From contig JAJDCX010000081.1 of assembly GCA_029260615.1 (NCBI GenBank), forward strand, positions 1 to 35,561: a DNA stretch of 35,561 bases, given 5' to 3'. Below are positions 10,198 to 18,309 of this stretch, one piece after another (position 1 is the stretch's first letter; each line of letters opens with the position of its first letter). The translations under genes were made by a program, and so were the position numbers. Origin of the DNA: Phycisphaeraceae bacterium. GTDB lineage: Bacteria; Planctomycetota; Phycisphaerae; Phycisphaerales; Phycisphaeraceae. The notes beneath the pieces are model-generated. The model ran no database searches. It was not told the origin of the DNA and worked only from the letters and a program-made list of their open reading frames with translations.

Positions 10198-11088
10198 TCA
10201 GGGGATGACCTTGTTCAGTGGGTAGCTGAAGATCGCGGTCGCGCCGGCCCGCTTGAGCGCCGGGGACAGGTCGCGTTCGACCCGTTCTTCCAACACGACC
10301 TCGATGGCGACCCATTTCTCATCAGCCAGGGCGTTGACGGTCGGGGATTGCTCGGCCGGGAGGAGCTTGATGACCGCGTCCAGCGAAGCTCGTGGCACGT
10401 TCATCTTCAACCCGACCTTCGACTTCGCAGCGATCGCGGCTTGAAGCAGCAACGCCAGGTCCTCGATCTTCGCCCGCTTCTTGGGGTCTGCCCAGGCCTG
10501 CCTGTTGGCGATCAGGCGGGTGGTAGAGGTCAAAAGCGTATCAATGATCCGCAGCTTGTTGGCACGCAGCGACGAGCCGGTCTCGGTAATATCGACGATG
10601 GCATCGACCAAGCGGGCCTTGACTTCGGTGGCGCCCCAACTGAACTCGACCTTCTTGACGTCGATCCCACGGTCTTTGAAGTATCGCTGTGTGGTGCCGA
10701 GCAATTCGGTGGCGATGATGCCGCCGGCCAGGTCTTCGGGCTTGTGGTAATCGGATTCCTCGGGGACAGCTAACACCCATGTGGCCGGGTTGCTGGTAGC
10801 GCGGGAGTACGGCAGCTCGCAGACCTCGTGGACGTCTGAATCGTTTTCGACAACCCAGTCGTGGCCGGTGATCCCAAGGTCGATCACGCCGTCCTCGACG
10901 TAGCGACTGATCTCCTGGGCACGGAACATGACGGCGGCGAGCTCGGGGTCGTCGATGCGTGGGAAGTAGGACCGGCTGGGGATCGTGATGTTGTACCCGG
11001 CCCGATCAAACAGATCGACGGTCGCGTCCTGTAGGCTACCCTTGGGGATCCCGATACGTAAAAGCGCATCTTTTAGATTCGTATTCAT
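10198..11088 (-). CDS. hisG: ATP phosphoribosyltransferase, long form
   Basis: The first enzyme of histidine biosynthesis: ATP plus PRPP gives phosphoribosyl-ATP and pyrophosphate. The catalytic part includes LRIGIPKGSLQDATVDLFDR, then DLGITGHDWVVEN and the PRPP-binding-type signature VDAIVDITETGSSLRANKLR. At 296 residues it is the long HisG (HisG_L) form. The C-terminal part, including KVGLKMNVPRASLDAVIKLL and ending GATAIFSYPLNKVIP, matches the ACT-like histidine-feedback domain. That means it should not need HisZ. It starts 7 nt after the preceding gene and lies apart from other his genes, inside an infB-rbfA-type run, so its regulation is probably by histidine feedback rather than by a his operon. 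Confidence 0.95.
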   Translation of the reverse strand: MNTNLKDALLRIGIPKGSLQDATVDLFDRAGYNITIPSRSYFPRIDDPELAAVMFRAQEISRYVEDGVIDLGITGHDWVVENDSDVHEVCELPYSRATSNPATWVLAVPEESDYHKPEDLAGGIIATELLGTTQRYFKDRGIDVKKVEFSWGATEVKARLVDAIVDITETGSSLRANKLRIIDTLLTSTTRLIANRQAWADPKKRAKIEDLALLLQAAIAAKSKVGLKMNVPRASLDAVIKLLPAEQSPTVNALADEKWVAIEVVLEERVERDLSPALKRAGATAIFSYPLNKVIP

Positions 11089-11095
11089 CGGTAGG

Positions 11096-11971
11096 TCACT
11101 TCTTCTTCGTTTTGGCTGCGGGCTTTTTGGTGGTTTTCTTAGTAGTCTTCTTAGTGGTCTTCTTCGTGGTTTTGGCTGCCGTCTTCTTTACGGTTTTAGC
11201 GGCCGGCTTCTTGGCGGGTTTTGGCTCCGGCTTGGGAGCATCTTTCTTGGCGACCTTGGTTTTCTTGGACGATTTTTTCTTCACCGGCTCCCGTTTCTGA
11301 TCTTCACGGGACGTATCAACGGCGATCAGTTGCGCCTCGGGGGCTTCCAACACACTGGCAGGCGTCTTGCAGCTGTCGGACCATGCCTGCAGCAACAGGT
11401 GCGCCTCGACCGAGGGGTCCCCGGTCTTGAACTGCCGCAGCAATAGCGTCTCAACATGCGAGGGGTCGAGCCCCTCGTCGATCGCGCCTTCGCGTGCCAA
11501 CAGTGCGACGAGCTTGTCATCGACGGGGATCGCGTGCCCGCCGAAACACAAGAGCATCACCGAGGCGGCGGCGTAGGGCGTGATGCCCGTGAGTGTGTCC
11601 AGGTAATGCCGCTGCTCTTTCTTGGTCAACGCGACGGCCTTTTTCATCTTGTGGTCATGCTCACGCAGGTAAACCTCATCCAGCGACTCGCGCATCCGCT
11701 CGATTCGCCAATGCACGCGGGGGTAGTTTTCCCCGATCACATCCACGATCTCTTGGGTGAGGCTGACTCGTACCTCGTTGTTGTCGACCATGTTCTCCAT
11801 CAGAGCGTCGTAGGCCTGCTCGGCCTTACGCCGTGAAGCGTCGGCTTGGAGGAAGGCAATGACCAACTGCGTGGTCGGCTCGTAGCCCGGGGCCTCAAGG
11901 TTCTTGTGCTTGGCTTTGAGCCGGCGGATCAGGGCGTTGAGCTTCTTAATCTGTGCGGGTTCGTGCTTCAC
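11096..11971 (-). CDS. Endonuclease III-like (HhH-GPD fold) protein with histone-H1-like Lys-rich tail
   Basis: A 291-residue protein in two parts. Residues about 1-215 look like a divergent HhH-GPD DNA glycosylase: LTGITPYAAASVMLLCFGGH followed by AIPVDDKLVALLAREG corresponds to the LPGVGxKTA...AVDTHVxR block of Nth/MutY. The usual catalytic lysine is replaced (ITPY instead of VGxK), while the Asp of VDD is kept. No four-cysteine [4Fe-4S] motif is visible. Residues about 230-291 are almost only Lys, Ala, Thr and Pro, with repeated KKTTKKT units as in bacterial histone-H1-like tails. The GTG start overlaps the rbfA stop in a GTGA, so translation is coupled. It may be a non-catalytic or monofunctional DNA-binding protein. 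Specific substrate unknown. Confidence 0.75.
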   Translation of the reverse strand: MKHEPAQIKKLNALIRRLKAKHKNLEAPGYEPTTQLVIAFLQADASRRKAEQAYDALMENMVDNNEVRVSLTQEIVDVIGENYPRVHWRIERMRESLDEVYLREHDHKMKKAVALTKKEQRHYLDTLTGITPYAAASVMLLCFGGHAIPVDDKLVALLAREGAIDEGLDPSHVETLLLRQFKTGDPSVEAHLLLQAWSDSCKTPASVLEAPEAQLIAVDTSREDQKREPVKKKSSKKTKVAKKDAPKPEPKPAKKPAAKTVKKTAAKTTKKTTKKTTKKTTKKPAAKTKKK

Positions 11972-12435
11972 TTAGGTCCGTCCTCTGCGGCTGCTTGGCC
12001 GGGGGTCTGGGTATCGGTTTCTGTGGGTTCACCGGCGTCGCTGCCGGGTGTGTCACTATCGGCGGGGTCGTTTGGGTCGGGCTGTTGGGGAGGGGTCTTC
12101 TCAATGCCGCGGCCGATCGCTTCCATCACGGCCGCCTGCTTCTTGAGCGTCTCGTCCAGCGAGAATCTGAATCGGGGCACGGTGCGGGTCGCCATCTTTT
12201 TGAGGACCAGCGAACGGATATGACCGGTCGCGTGCCGTAGGCCGTGGAAGTTCTTGCTCTCTTTTTCCTCGGGCATGATCGAGACGAAGATGGTCGCGTC
12301 TCGCATGTCCGGCGAGATCTTCACCCGGGTGATACTGATAAAAGCATCGACGCGCGGGTCCGCCAGATCTCTCTGGATTACTTCTGCGATCGCCTTCTTC
12401 AGGGTCGCCTCGACTTGTGCTATACGGTGGCTCAT
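11968..12435 (-). CDS. rbfA: Ribosome-binding factor A
   Basis: RbfA is a small KH-fold factor that binds the 30S subunit late in assembly and helps mature the 16S rRNA 5' end. The sequence has the family pattern: MSHRIAQVEATLKKAIAEVI, then DPRVDAFISITRVKISPDMR and ATIFVSIMPEEKES, then HATGHIRSLVLKKMATRTVP and RFRFSLDETLKK. The 155 residues exceed the usual 110-135 because of a C-terminal Pro/Asp/Thr-rich acidic tail from about residue 115. It follows infB and the DUF503 gene, the standard order, and its stop overlaps the next gene's GTG start. Confidence 0.95.
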   Translation of the reverse strand: MSHRIAQVEATLKKAIAEVIQRDLADPRVDAFISITRVKISPDMRDATIFVSIMPEEKESKNFHGLRHATGHIRSLVLKKMATRTVPRFRFSLDETLKKQAAVMEAIGRGIEKTPPQQPDPNDPADSDTPGSDAGEPTETDTQTPGQAAAEDGPK

Positions 12436-12452
12436 GGCTTACTAGTGTCCGA

Positions 12453-12752
12453 TCAATCCTTGCCTGCCCCCGAAAGTATCTCAATCCGGTGGTTGGCTAA
12501 CACATAGCCGCGACCACTGCGGAGCTTATTGAGTATCCCGTCCAGGACACTCTGGCAGTGAGGCACGGCGGTACTCACCACCGCCATCCCCAGCGTCGCG
12601 GTCCGGTGGATGTCCTGCGTATCGACCTCGGCGACGGATACTTGATGCTCACGGTGCAGGCGGTCCTTGAGGCTGGCTACCACTCGGCGTTTGTCCTTCA
12701 ACGAATCCGCGCCTTCGATCCGCAACTCGACTTGGAGGATCCCGATGACCAT
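12453..12752 (-). CDS. DUF503 (YlxP-like) family protein
   Basis: A 99-residue protein of the DUF503 family, often found between infB and rbfA (ylxP in Bacillus). The blocks MVIGILQVELRIEGADSLKD, KRRVVASLKDRLHREHQVSV and AEVDTQDIHRTATLGMAVVS are typical. The ATG at 12752 is chosen because the family begins with this M-x-hydrophobic strand; the upstream codons down to 12860 translate a low-complexity intergenic repeat. A role connected with ribosome assembly is inferred from its position only; the domain's biochemical activity is not established. It ends 17 nt before rbfA begins. No strong Shine-Dalgarno is visible. Confidence 0.88.
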   Translation of the reverse strand: MVIGILQVELRIEGADSLKDKRRVVASLKDRLHREHQVSVAEVDTQDIHRTATLGMAVVSTAVPHCQSVLDGILNKLRSGRGYVLANHRIEILSGAGKD

Positions 12753-12760
12753 GTCGGATA

Positions 12761-12877
12761 GGTGGTTGGTGGTTAGGGGTTGGTGGTTCGTCGTTGATGT
12801 CGGGTGTGCGGTGTTTCGATCAATGTGCCGTCCAGATCTCTTGGCGAGGGTTCCTTCCAACCACTAATCACAAACCA
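12761..12877. repeat. Inverted GGTTGGTGG-type repeat between infB and the DUF503 gene
   Basis: The arm at 12761-12783 (GGTGGTTGGTGGTTAGGGGT plus TGG) is the near-exact reverse complement of the arm at 12857-12877 (CCAACCACTAATCACAAACC plus A), with about 18 of 21 bases matching. The spacer is about 73 nt. Both arms are low-complexity GGTT/CCAA sequence and fill the 131-nt gap between the infB stop and the next start. It could fold in the mRNA or be a dispersed repeat. Confidence 0.65.
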
Positions 12878-12883
12878 CGGCTC

Positions 12884-15733
12884 CTACTCCAGCTTCCTCT
12901 TGACCTGTTTGACGTTGTAACAAACGATCGTGTCGCCTGGCTTGAGGTCGTCGAAGCCCTTGAGGCGGATGCCACACTCGGTGCCGGCCCGAACCTCCTT
13001 GGCGTCGTCCTTCACACGGCGGAGGCTCTCGATGCCCCGGTCATCGGTCACGACGATCCCGTCCCGCTGAAGCCTGGCTTTGCCCGACTTCTGGAACGTG
13101 CCTTCGGTCACGACGCAGCCGGCGATCATCCCCAGCTTGCCGATCTTGAAGACCTGCTTGACCTCGGCCTGACCCAGGGTTTCTTCCTGCGTCTCGGGTG
13201 CCAGCATGCCTTCCAGTGCCTGGGTCACATGATCGGTGACGTCGTAGATAATCCGGTACAGGCGGATGTCCACGCCCCGGGCCTCGGCGATTTCCTTCAC
13301 CGTGCTGGTTGCCACCACATGGAACCCAAGCACGATCGCGTCGGAAGCGTCAGCGAGCAGCACGTCGTTCTCGGTCACCCCGCCGACTGCGGAGTGGATT
13401 ACCTTGACGTTGACCTCTTCGTTGCCCAACTTTTCGAGGCTCTTGCGCAGAACTTCCATCGAGCCCTGAACGTCGGCCTTGAGTACGACACGCATCTGGT
13501 TGGCTTGCCCCGCCTTGATGGTGGCGGCGAAGTTGTCCAACGTGACTTTCGTCCGTGCGGCGAGCAGCTTCTGGCGCTCGGCATCGCGGTACTGCTGGGC
13601 GACGCTCTCGGCCTTCTGCAAAGTTTGAGTGACGAAGAATTTGTCACCTGCGTCGGGGATCTCATCGATGCCTGAAAGCTCCAGCGGTGTCGCGGGCCCG
13701 GCGTCCTTGACTGATTTTTTTCGGTCGTTGGTCATGTCACGAACACGCCCAAAGGCACGGCCGATCACGATGAAGTCCCCGACCTTGATCTGACCGTCCT
13801 GCACCAACACACGGGCGACCGAACCGCGGCCGGTTTGCATCTCCGCTTCAATCACCGCGCCACGTGCAGGCCCGCCGTAGTCGGCTTTGAGTTCCAGCAA
13901 CTCGGCCTGGTAATCCAGCACTTCCAAGAGATCCTTGATACCTTCGCCAGTCTCGGCAGAGGTCTTGATGATCTCGGTCTCGCCGCCCCACGCCACGGGG
14001 TTCAGCCCGTGCTCGGCGAGTTGGCCATAGATCTTCTGGACGTTTTCTTCGGTCGCTTGGGGGAGGTCGCTTTTATTGAGCGCGACAATGACCGGGACAT
14101 CTGCGGCCTTGGCGTGGTTGATCGATTCAATGGTCTGGGGCATCACGCCGTCGTCCGCCGCAATGACCAGCACTACCAGATCGGTCATCCCCGCACCGCG
14201 GGCACGCATCGAGGTAAACGCCTCGTGGCCGGGCGTATCCAGGAACACGACGGTCTTGTCCTTGTCGTCTCCGCCCTTGACGGTGACGCGGTAAGCGCCA
14301 ACGTGCTGGGTGATGCCGCCGGCCTCGTGTGTGGCGACGTCGGCCTGACGGATCTTATCTAACAGCGAGGTCTTGCCGTGATCGACGTGGCCCAACACGG
14401 TGACAACCGGGGGCCTGGGGCGTTCATCGACCAAATCGCGTTCTGCGAACTCCTGCTCGACGATCTCCTCGGCGGTCTGCTGTTCCTTGACCTCCAACTC
14501 GATGTCGTACTCCAACGCGATTTCCATCGCGGCCTCGGTCTCGATCGCCGAGTTGATGGTCGCCATGATCCCCTTCTTGAAGAGGTACTTCATGGCCTCG
14601 TTGGCCTTGATCCCGGTGGCGGAGCTGAGCGCCTTGATGGTGATCGGCTCTTCGATCTCGACCTTGCCGCCGGTGACCACCGCGCTGAGCGCGGCCTGGC
14701 CGGTGTGTTCGTTTTTACGGAGATTGTGCCGGCGTTGCTTGAGGTAACCGGTCGCACCTGACAACCTGGCGTCCAACTCTTCCATGTCGGCCTGGCTGAA
14801 CTTGGCGGGGCCCGTGGGCAGGGCGTCGCCGGAGCGTCCCCTGCGTGTATTCATACCACGCCGCTTGTTCGGTCGTGCAGGTCCACCAGCACCAGCACCA
14901 CCACCGCCGCCGGCACCCTTGCCCCGGGCGGGGCCACGGGCGCGTGTGATGCCCGGAACGCCGTCGTCCTGCTGATAGCCACCACCGCCACCACCACCGC
15001 CGCCGCCTTGGCCGCCAACCGGTCGGCGGGGACGGGGCGCACGTTCGGGCTCGGGCTTTTCGATACGCAGCACTTTGGGGCCCTTGAGTTGGACCTGCTG
15101 GGGCTTGGCGAGTTGCTGGCCGACGGGTTTGACGATGTCCGGCCGGGTCGGGACGTTGGGCTGACCCATCGGGCCGATCATCTTGACTGGCGAGGGGGCT
15201 TCCGCAGCGATCGGGGGGGCCTGGTCAGCCGGTGGCTGTGGCTGATCTGCCTGCGGAGCGGGTGTTTCCGTAACAGCCGACTCAGCCGCCAAGGCTGGCG
15301 CAGCTTCAGGAGAGGGCGCAGCCACTTGGGGCTCGGCCTTCTCAACGGTGGAAGGCTCAGCCTTCTTCGCCTTGGTTGCCTTGGTGGCTTTAGTAGCCTT
15401 GGTGGCTTCGGCAGGCTTGGCTGGGGGTGGTTCGAGGGTTGCAGTCGCCGTCGATGCGTCACCAGCGTCCGGTGTGTCGGACTTGGCAGCGGCTTTCTTA
15501 CGCGGCTTGCGGACCTTCTTCAGGTCCACCTTTTCCGCGGTCTCGATGGCCGTCCCTGCATCAGCAGCCTCTTCACTGAACCACTGACGGACGGTCACGG
15601 CCAGGCCGATCTTCACCGTCGACATGTGGTTAGTGATACCCGGGACGCCTTCGGCTTCGCACTTCTCTACGATCGCCTTGCTCTTGACGCCCAGCTCTTT
15701 GGCTAACTCGAATACGCGCTTGGCTTTGGCCAA
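12884..15733 (-). CDS. infB: Translation initiation factor IF-2
   Basis: A 949-residue GTPase that brings initiator tRNA to the 30S subunit and promotes subunit joining. The IF2_N domain ([20 protein letters not shown]) is at the very start. A long Ala/Lys/Pro/Gln linker follows to about residue 300, with a run of ten glycines near residue 240-250. A second IF2_N-type region comes next. The G domain has [15 protein letters not shown] (about residue 447), DTPGHEAF (about 497) and NKSD (about 550). EF-Tu-like domains 2-4 end at VKQVKRKLE. The start codon is TTG at 15733, justified by a strong AAGGAG 6 nt upstream and by the N-terminal homology. It lies 88 nt after nusA. Confidence 0.97.
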   Translation of the reverse strand: MAKAKRVFELAKELGVKSKAIVEKCEAEGVPGITNHMSTVKIGLAVTVRQWFSEEAADAGTAIETAEKVDLKKVRKPRKKAAAKSDTPDAGDASTATATLEPPPAKPAEATKATKATKATKAKKAEPSTVEKAEPQVAAPSPEAAPALAAESAVTETPAPQADQPQPPADQAPPIAAEAPSPVKMIGPMGQPNVPTRPDIVKPVGQQLAKPQQVQLKGPKVLRIEKPEPERAPRPRRPVGGQGGGGGGGGGGYQQDDGVPGITRARGPARGKGAGGGGGAGAGGPARPNKRRGMNTRRGRSGDALPTGPAKFSQADMEELDARLSGATGYLKQRRHNLRKNEHTGQAALSAVVTGGKVEIEEPITIKALSSATGIKANEAMKYLFKKGIMATINSAIETEAAMEIALEYDIELEVKEQQTAEEIVEQEFAERDLVDERPRPPVVTVLGHVDHGKTSLLDKIRQADVATHEAGGITQHVGAYRVTVKGGDDKDKTVVFLDTPGHEAFTSMRARGAGMTDLVVLVIAADDGVMPQTIESINHAKAADVPVIVALNKSDLPQATEENVQKIYGQLAEHGLNPVAWGGETEIIKTSAETGEGIKDLLEVLDYQAELLELKADYGGPARGAVIEAEMQTGRGSVARVLVQDGQIKVGDFIVIGRAFGRVRDMTNDRKKSVKDAGPATPLELSGIDEIPDAGDKFFVTQTLQKAESVAQQYRDAERQKLLAARTKVTLDNFAATIKAGQANQMRVVLKADVQGSMEVLRKSLEKLGNEEVNVKVIHSAVGGVTENDVLLADASDAIVLGFHVVATSTVKEIAEARGVDIRLYRIIYDVTDHVTQALEGMLAPETQEETLGQAEVKQVFKIGKLGMIAGCVVTEGTFQKSGKARLQRDGIVVTDDRGIESLRRVKDDAKEVRAGTECGIRLKGFDDLKPGDTIVCYNVKQVKRKLE

Positions 15734-15810
15734 GTCCTGCTCCTTCCGACCTTATTCGTGGCCGGCCTAGTAGTCGACGGTGCCCAATCTGGCCCGCCGG
15801 GGATCAACAC

Positions 15811-15830
15811 ACCACCTGTCGTCAGGTGGT
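15811..15830 (-). other. Stem-loop across the nusA stop codon
   Basis: ACCACCTG and CAGGTGGT form a perfect 8-bp stem with a 4-nt loop. The nusA stop codon (15822-15824) straddles the loop and the stem. No U-tract follows on the minus strand, so this is more likely an mRNA processing or stability element between nusA and infB than a terminator. Confidence 0.5.
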
Positions 15831-17345
15831 TTCGGTGCTTGTCTGCTTATCTGCTTCGGTATCGACGCCTGCTTCAACTTCGGCTTCCACCTCGGTTGCC
15901 TGCTCAGCTTCGCCGTCCGCTTGGGCTTGTGAGTCGTCGCCTTGGTTATCTTCGGCTACCGACTCATCGGCACCAGCGTTCTCATCTGTAGTCTCTTGCC
16001 CAGGCTCTTGCCCAGCCGATTCCGCCTGACGGCTTTCAAGCATGTCCACAATCGAACCCGACCCGCCACCCGGCAAAATCTCGCCCAATACCGACGCGGC
16101 CTGCGCCTCGCCAGGCATCGATGCCAACTCCTTCTCCTGCTGCTGACGCGTACGCTCGGCGTCTTCCTTCTCCTTGGCCTGCTCCTCGGCAACCGTCTTG
16201 GCACGCGCCGATGAGGTCTCGAGGATCTTCTCGGCCATCTCTTCGTCCAGGGCCAGCGTCTCTTCCAAGTACGCGGCACCGACTTCTTCAACATCGAACA
16301 CACTGATAACGCCCAACGCCGCGAGCTTGTCGATCTGCTCCGCCTCCAAGCCCTCGATCGTCTTAAGACAAGTCTCAAGAATGTCCAGGCTCTTAGTGAA
16401 CTCCGCAGGCGTCAGGATGTCGACATCCCACTTGGTCAGCCTCGCCGCCAAACGCACGTTCTGCCCGCGCTTGCCGATCGCCAACGACAACTGGTCTTCG
16501 TTAACCACCACCGTCGCACGCCCAAGCTCGAAGCACAGAGAAATCTCCACGACTTCAGCAGGCTTCAAAGAGTTCTGAATCAATATCTGGCTGGACTCGT
16601 TCCAACGGACGATGTCAATCTTCTCGCCACCCAGCTCATCGACGATGTTCTTGATCCGGCTGCCACGCACACCGACGCACGCGCCGACCGCATCGACCTT
16701 CGAGTCGATCGAGCTGACCGCGATCTTCGTGCGGTGCCCGGGTTCACGCGCCATCGCCTTGACTTCAATAATACGCTCAGCGACCTCGGGGACCTCGATC
16801 TCAAACAGCCGACGGATAAACATCTCGTCACCCCGGCTCAACACGATCTTGACCTGGTTGCCCGCGTCACGGACATCCAGAATCAGGCACCGCACCCGCT
16901 CACCGGGCTGGTGCTGCTCGCCGGGGATCTGCTCGCTGCGCGGCATGAATCCCTCAGCCCGACCGATCGACACCACCAGCGAACCGCCTTCATACCGCTG
17001 GGCCATCCCCGTGGTCAGTTCGCCGACACGGTCGATAAATTCGTTATAGATGCTGGCCCGCTCGTCCTCGCGGAACCGCTGGATCATCACCTGCTTGGCC
17101 GTCTGCGCGGGGATCCGCCCCAGGTCTGCCAGGTCGATCTCTTCATCGCCACGCCACACCCGGATCTGCCCGGTCAGGCGATCTACCTCGGAAACAAACT
17201 CATCGGTATCCAGCGCGTTGTAGTGCTTGCGCGCGGCCGACACCATCGCCTGCTCGATATCCGAGAACAGCGATTCCTTGTCAACGTTACGGTCACGGGA
17301 GATCGAATCGATCAGCCGGAGCATTTCCGTGTTATTAATGGCCAT
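15822..17345 (-). CDS. nusA: Transcription termination/antitermination factor NusA
   Basis: A 507-residue RNA polymerase-binding factor that controls pausing, termination and antitermination. Order: an NTD with MLRLIDSISRDRNVDKESLF and SDIEQAMVSAARKHY; an S1 domain around EGFMPRSEQIPGEQHQPGER; and KH domains with GACVGVRGSRIKNIVDELGG followed by EKIDIVRWNE, then SLAIGKRGQNVRLAARLTKW. After about residue 340 there is a helix-hairpin-helix-like segment (IDKLAALGVISVFDVEEV), then an acidic, disordered tail to the end. The ATG at 17345 is chosen over an open upstream frame because of the family's N-terminus and an AGGA 7 nt upstream. It heads the infB-rbfA run; no rimP is upstream. Confidence 0.96.
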   Translation of the reverse strand: MAINNTEMLRLIDSISRDRNVDKESLFSDIEQAMVSAARKHYNALDTDEFVSEVDRLTGQIRVWRGDEEIDLADLGRIPAQTAKQVMIQRFREDERASIYNEFIDRVGELTTGMAQRYEGGSLVVSIGRAEGFMPRSEQIPGEQHQPGERVRCLILDVRDAGNQVKIVLSRGDEMFIRRLFEIEVPEVAERIIEVKAMAREPGHRTKIAVSSIDSKVDAVGACVGVRGSRIKNIVDELGGEKIDIVRWNESSQILIQNSLKPAEVVEISLCFELGRATVVVNEDQLSLAIGKRGQNVRLAARLTKWDVDILTPAEFTKSLDILETCLKTIEGLEAEQIDKLAALGVISVFDVEEVGAAYLEETLALDEEMAEKILETSSARAKTVAEEQAKEKEDAERTRQQQEKELASMPGEAQAASVLGEILPGGGSGSIVDMLESRQAESAGQEPGQETTDENAGADESVAEDNQGDDSQAQADGEAEQATEVEAEVEAGVDTEADKQTSTETT

Positions 17346-17506
17346 GGTCGTATCCTGCTTTCCTGCGTTGTTTTGATCCCAGGCCCGCCCGCAACGGCCT
17401 ACCCGCCACGCTTGAGCCCGGTGTTTGCCAAATTGTCGTCCACGCTTCACAAAAGGGCGGCGGACACAAGCCCTAAATAATTCAATCCCAACGCGTGAGC
17501 CCAAAC

Positions 17507-17536
17507 AAAAAACCACGCAGCGAATCCCGCTCGTGG
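17507..17536 (-). terminator. Intrinsic terminator or attenuator upstream of nusA
   Basis: On the minus strand, stem CCACG-AGCG pairs with CGCT-(G)-CGTGG (nine base pairs with one bulge) around a 5-nt loop, followed at once by TTTTTT. It lies about 160 nt before the nusA ATG and about 280 nt after a good promoter. It either ends a short RNA or attenuates the nusA operon. Confidence 0.75.
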
Positions 17537-17814
17537 CCAAGACAGTCGGCGGTCGGCTCAGGCTCCATTAAGCCCAACCGAAGCCGGCAAGATGAACGGA
17601 TCACAGGCTAAGCCCGCAAAGCCACCCCCTTGCCGCGGATCATCCGCTTCAGGAGGCCCTTGTCGAGCCTTGGCATACCGTCGCCACGGAGCTGATGGGC
17701 TAAACCCATCACTTGCCCGTCGCTCCCGTGCCAGCCATTGCCTGTATCTGCTGCATCCGTTACTGCCTCAGGCTACACATACACACTTCCCATCGACACC
17801 ACGCCGACGGTGAA
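17507..17814 (-). ncRNA. Putative short structured RNA or nusA leader
   Basis: This stretch is bounded upstream by a sigma70-like promoter and downstream by an intrinsic terminator, giving a predicted transcript of about 300 nt. It is rich in short hairpins: TGATGGG/CCCATCA with a 5-nt loop (17693-17711), a GCGGAT/ATCCGC palindrome, and CCGGCTTCGG. It also holds two coupled mini-ORFs on the minus strand, 15 codons (17756-17709) and 33 codons (17709-17608), sharing a TGATG; the first has GAGG 9 nt upstream. I checked it by eye against tmRNA, SRP RNA, RNase P RNA and 6S RNA and saw no signature motif. Either a leader that regulates nusA or a separate small RNA is possible. Confidence 0.3.
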
Positions 17815-17820
17815 CCCATA

Positions 17821-17848
17821 AGTGTAGATAAACCCCCCGCTATGTCAA
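17821..17848 (-). promoter_or_regulatory. Sigma70-like promoter upstream of the nusA leader
   Basis: On the minus strand a perfect TTGACA (17848-17843) and TACACT (17826-17821, four of six matches) are separated by 16 nt. It points towards nusA, with transcription expected to begin near 17814. Confidence 0.5.
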
Positions 17849-17933
17849 TATCTGCATACCCCGGACCCACTCCAAACCCGCCCCACTGCACAACTCGACA
17901 ATCACCCTAACATATACCGATCATCCTGGCGAC

Positions 17934-18239
17934 TCACGACCCATCCTCAGGCTGCCCCGGCCTCCTCACCGTCGATTCCAACCCGAACTCACAGATCACC
18001 TGCGCACGCCACCGATCACTCCCATACGGTAAACAACGATTCGCACTCGTCCGCAACGCCTTCAATTCGGCTTCGCTCAGAGGCCCATTTACCGTCCGCA
18101 ACCAGTTCCTCGGTCTACCCCGACCCTGCTAGAACGCCGCAAAGTCCCCGTCCTTACGGAACATCCGCCAATGTCTCGCCGTCCTGTTCAGGACGTGATA
18201 CGCATAACCCCCGACATCAACACGCTGTGCTCTTGCCAT
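17934..18239 (-). pseudogene. Degenerate REP-associated tyrosine transposase (RAYT/TnpA_REP, IS200-like)
   Basis: Translated on the minus strand from ATG 18239, it begins MARAQRVDVGGYAYHVLNRT and continues to FRKDGDFAAF, the N-terminus of REP-associated Y1 transposases. A TAG stop follows at once. In the same frame the family's C-terminus then appears: GRPRNWLRTVNGPLSEAELK, ALRTSANRCLPYGSDRWRAQ and FGLESTVRRPGQP, ending at TGA 17934. About 130 residues are missing between the two parts, including the HxH (HUH) metal site and catalytic tyrosine, so it cannot be active. REP-like palindromes lie just upstream. Missing sections and the nonsense codon make this an old, internally deleted remnant. 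Confidence 0.85.
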
Positions 18240-18275
18240 AACAAGAGGCTATCGACGGCGAGCTACTCCGCCAAG

Positions 18276-18295
18276 ACGGTGTCTGACCCCGTTTC
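18276..18295 (+). repeat. REP-like element, left copy
   Basis: The sequence ACGGTGTCTGACCCCGTTTC has short ACGG/CCGT arms around a GTCTGACC core. It is a near match, in opposite orientation, to the element at 18798-18816 and resembles REP sequences used by RAYT enzymes. It lies 36 nt upstream of the transposase remnant's start. Confidence 0.55.
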
Positions 18296-18309
18296 ATTCC
18301 CCGCACCAA

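Noticed and set aside
11099..11280. Microsatellite-like TTCTTAGTGGTC repeats
   Set aside because: They are the DNA of the Lys/Thr-rich tail of the glycosylase-fold protein and need no separate explanation.
14960..15010. CCACCGCCACCACC repeat as a repeat element
   Set aside because: It encodes the poly-glycine linker of IF-2 and stays in frame.
17592..17813. A 73-codon plus-strand open frame upstream of nusA
   Set aside because: No ribosome-binding site and a Pro/Arg-rich low-information product. It runs opposite to a better supported promoter-terminator unit.
17507..17814. Assignment of the structured segment to tmRNA, SRP RNA, RNase P RNA or 6S RNA
   Set aside because: No tag-peptide frame with a CCA end, no SRP GGAAGG-type loop, no RNase P core motif and no 6S-like long symmetric hairpin were seen.
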